DNA of 6,770 bases, from assembly GCA_013298325.1 (NCBI GenBank), contig JAAFHJ010000272.1, positions 1 through 6,770 of the forward strand, written 5' to 3'. The position numbers and the translations under genes are program-made. This document shows positions 5,027 to 6,770 of this stretch, in pieces. The notes below the pieces were generated by a model. That model saw only the letters and a program-made list of their open reading frames with translations, ran no database searches and was not told where the DNA came from. This DNA is from Myxococcales bacterium (GTDB taxonomy: Bacteria > Myxococcota_A > Polyangia > Polyangiales > Polyangiaceae). Numbering within the stretch: the first letter of the stretch is position 1; each line of letters opens with the position of its first letter.

Positions 5027-5856
5027 GGGCTTCTCTTTGGCGTTTTCGTTGCCTGCGGCGCGGGCTTTTTTGCGGTCGTCGACGCGTTCTTCTTGGCTAC
5101 TTTCGACGCCGGTCGACCCGCCTTCTTCGCATCGGTTTTCTCGACACTGCCTGCAGTCGTCGCTCGCTTCGTTCGTGAACTCGGCGGTTTGCGTCCAACC
5201 GTTGCGGCGTCCTCTCCGGCAACCGGGCAGTGGATGGCGACCGAGCAGGTCTCACACTTCGGCTTTTGAGCGTCACACACGCGACGGCCATGAAAAATGA
5301 GCGTGTGACTCAACAAGTCCCAATGGTCCCTCGCAAAGAGCTTGGAGAGATCTTGCTCGATGGTCGACGGATCGTCGTTCTTCGTGAAGCCCAGTCGTTG
5401 GGAGATCCGCTGGACGTGGGTGTCGACGACTACCCCTTCCGGCGTGCCGAAACAAACCCCGAGGACGACGTTCGCCGTCTTCCGACCGACGCCGGGGAGT
5501 TCGACAAGCGCCGCGAGCGTCTTCGGGACTTCTCCGCCGTGTTTGTCGACGAGAATCTTAGCCAAGCCAACGATATTCTTCGCTTTTTGGCGAAACATTC
5601 CGATCGTTGAAATGAGCGGCTCCACCTCCGTTGCCGGGTCGGCGACGGCGAGGGAAGCCGCGTCAGGAAATTTTGCGAAGAGCGCCGGCGTCGCCTTATT
5701 GACGGCGACGTCGGTCGTTTGTGCGCTCATGACCGTCGCGCAGAGCAGTTGGAACGGCGTCGCATGGTCAAGCTCGCAATGAGCATCCGGGTGGAGGGCC
5801 CGCAACGCTTGGTACGTTGCGAGCGCCTCCTCAGCCGTCCTCGTTCGGATGCGCAC
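5023..5856 (-). CDS. nth: Endonuclease III (DNA glycosylase/AP lyase) with basic C-terminal tail
   Basis: Endonuclease III removes oxidised pyrimidines and cleaves at abasic sites in base excision repair. The helix-hairpin-helix LPGVGRKTANVV is at 120-131, with catalytic Lys at K126. The catalytic Asp is D145 in VDTHVQR. The [4Fe-4S] ligands are C194, C201, C204 and C210 in the standard C-x6-C-x2-C-x5-C spacing. MSAQTTDVAVNKA (43-55) is a family block. The bacterial core ends near 213, but this protein has 277 residues. The extra ~60 form a Lys/Ala/Pro/Thr-rich tail with histone-H1-like AKK and KKP steps, probably disordered and DNA-binding. The start is GTG at 5856, the only plausible one before an upstream in-frame stop at 5872-5874, and it lies 10 bp after the gyrA stop. 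Confidence 0.95.
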   Translation of the reverse strand: MRIRTRTAEEALATYQALRALHPDAHCELDHATPFQLLCATVMSAQTTDVAVNKATPALFAKFPDAASLAVADPATEVEPLISTIGMFRQKAKNIVGLAKILVDKHGGEVPKTLAALVELPGVGRKTANVVLGVCFGTPEGVVVDTHVQRISQRLGFTKNDDPSTIEQDLSKLFARDHWDLLSHTLIFHGRRVCDAQKPKCETCSVAIHCPVAGEDAATVGRKPPSSRTKRATTAGSVEKTDAKKAGRPASKVAKKNASTTAKKPAPQATKTPKRSP

Positions 5857-5866
5857 GTCCTGTCGC

Positions 5867-6770
5867 TCAGTTCAGCGAGGCCGGCGGAACAGAACCATCG
5901 GCAGGGGGAAGCATCGAACCTTCCTCCTCTTTTTCCCCTTCAGGCAGGACTTCGATCGCCACGAGGCGCTCGCCTTCCGCCAGGGTCATGAGCTTCACGC
6001 CTTGTGCGTTGCGGCCGGTCTCGCGGACTTCGTCGATGCGGGTGCGGATCGTCTGACCGCGATCGGTCATGAGCATCAGCTCGTCGCCCGACTTCACAAG
6101 GCGGATGTCGACGACGGGACCGTTCCGGTCGCTCGTATCGATGAGGATGATCCCCTTTCCGCCGCGCTTCTGCAGGCGGAACTCTTCGAGCTGGGTCCGC
6201 TTGCCGTAGCCGTTCTCGCACACAGCGAGCACGAAAGTGCGGGCGGGGTCGGTGATCGTAAAGCCTCGAACTTCATCGGTTTCGGAGAGTTCGACGCCCT
6301 TGACGCCCATCGTCGCGCGACCCATCGGACGGACCTGCTCCTCGGGGAAGCGGATCGATTGGCCGTCCTTCGTAGCGATGAGGACTTCGCTCGTTCCGTC
6401 AGTCAGCGCTGCCGAGAGCAGTTCGTCCCCCTCCTCGACCTTCACGCCGATGATGCCGCGCTCGCGGAAGTTCTCGTACTCGGTCAGGGCGGTCTTCTTG
6501 ATTTGCCCCTTCTTCGTCAAGGTCACGACGTAGCGACCTTCTTCGATCTTCGGCACCGCGACAATCGCCTTGACCTTCTCGCCGGGCTCCATGCCGACGA
6601 AATTCACAATGGCGCGGCCCTTGGCATTTCGTGCGGCGAGCGGGATCTCGTAGACCTTCTTCACATACACTTTACCCGTCGAGGCAAAGATGAAGACAAA
6701 GCTGTGCGTCGATGCGTAGAAGAGCTGGCTGACCCAATCTTCGTCGCGGGCGCTCATCCCTTGAAGCCCC
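5867..6770 (-). CDS. gyrA: DNA gyrase subunit A, C-terminal part (5'-truncated by the window edge)
   Basis: About 301 codons are visible and the frame runs off the right edge; the methionine at 6757 is internal. The sequence is the GyrA C-terminal beta-pinwheel that wraps DNA and gives gyrase its negative-supercoiling activity. It starts just after the first GyrA-box (GLQGMSARDEDW, then LFYASTH) and shows five repeated blades. Each has a strand pair of the type V.T..G...K and ends in a GR.A.GV-like turn. The fourth blade carries QKRGGKG (6152-6172), which matches the GyrA-box consensus. The end is an acidic/Pro-rich tail (EGEKEEEGSMLPPADG). ParC is the main alternative; the number of blades and the box-like motif favour GyrA. 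The active-site tyrosine domain lies outside the window. nth follows after 10 bp, so the two are probably cotranscribed. Confidence 0.93.
   Translation of the reverse strand, partial: GLQGMSARDEDWVSQLFYASTHSFVFIFASTGKVYVKKVYEIPLAARNAKGRAIVNFVGMEPGEKVKAIVAVPKIEEGRYVVTLTKKGQIKKTALTEYENFRERGIIGVKVEEGDELLSAALTDGTSEVLIATKDGQSIRFPEEQVRPMGRATMGVKGVELSETDEVRGFTITDPARTFVLAVCENGYGKRTQLEEFRLQKRGGKGIILIDTSDRNGPVVDIRLVKSGDELMLMTDRGQTIRTRIDEVRETGRNAQGVKLMTLAEGERLVAIEVLPEGEKEEEGSMLPPADGSVPPASLN

Noticed and set aside
5867..6770. The truncated topoisomerase gene as parC
   Set aside because: The number of C-terminal blades and the RGGKG motifs fit GyrA better; the missing 5' part would settle it.

Overview
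The window is GC-rich, densely coded bacterial DNA with seven complete and two truncated protein genes and no RNA genes, CRISPR arrays or insertion sequences that I can see. Three predicted lipoproteins, a Gly/Pro/Gln-rich membrane protein, a DUF2752 protein and an Asp-rich secreted protein with CxxCH motifs suggest a member of the Myxococcota (Polyangia-like). That placement is inferred from gene content and style; there is no marker gene for it here.

Left part, plus strand (1-2379): the 3' part of a DUF4234 membrane protein with a repetitive N-terminal region is followed after 5 bp by a DUF2752 membrane protein. A 63-bp gap with a T-rich tract then leads to two tandem paralogous lipoproteins. 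Each carries two CxxCH haem-binding-type motifs that bracket a beta-sandwich-like segment. These two are the least described part of the window and the best candidate for an unstudied system, perhaps an envelope redox module. A strong 13-bp hairpin closes the unit.

Middle (2446-4278): meaB, the GTPase chaperone of adenosylcobalamin-dependent acyl-CoA mutases, runs on the plus strand. It converges on a minus-strand lipoprotein metallopeptidase of metzincin type. Only 9 bp separate the two stop codons, and both stops lie in one composite palindrome.

Right part, minus strand (6770 down to 4343): the 3' end of gyrA, then nth (endonuclease III) with a long Lys/Ala/Pro tail, then a TetR-family regulator whose GTG start overlaps the nth stop by 4 bp. 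The three genes look like one transcript of DNA-topology and repair genes with a regulator translationally coupled at the end. Four of the seven visible starts appear to be GTG (DUF2752, metallopeptidase, tetR, nth). All gaps between genes are shorter than 70 bp.
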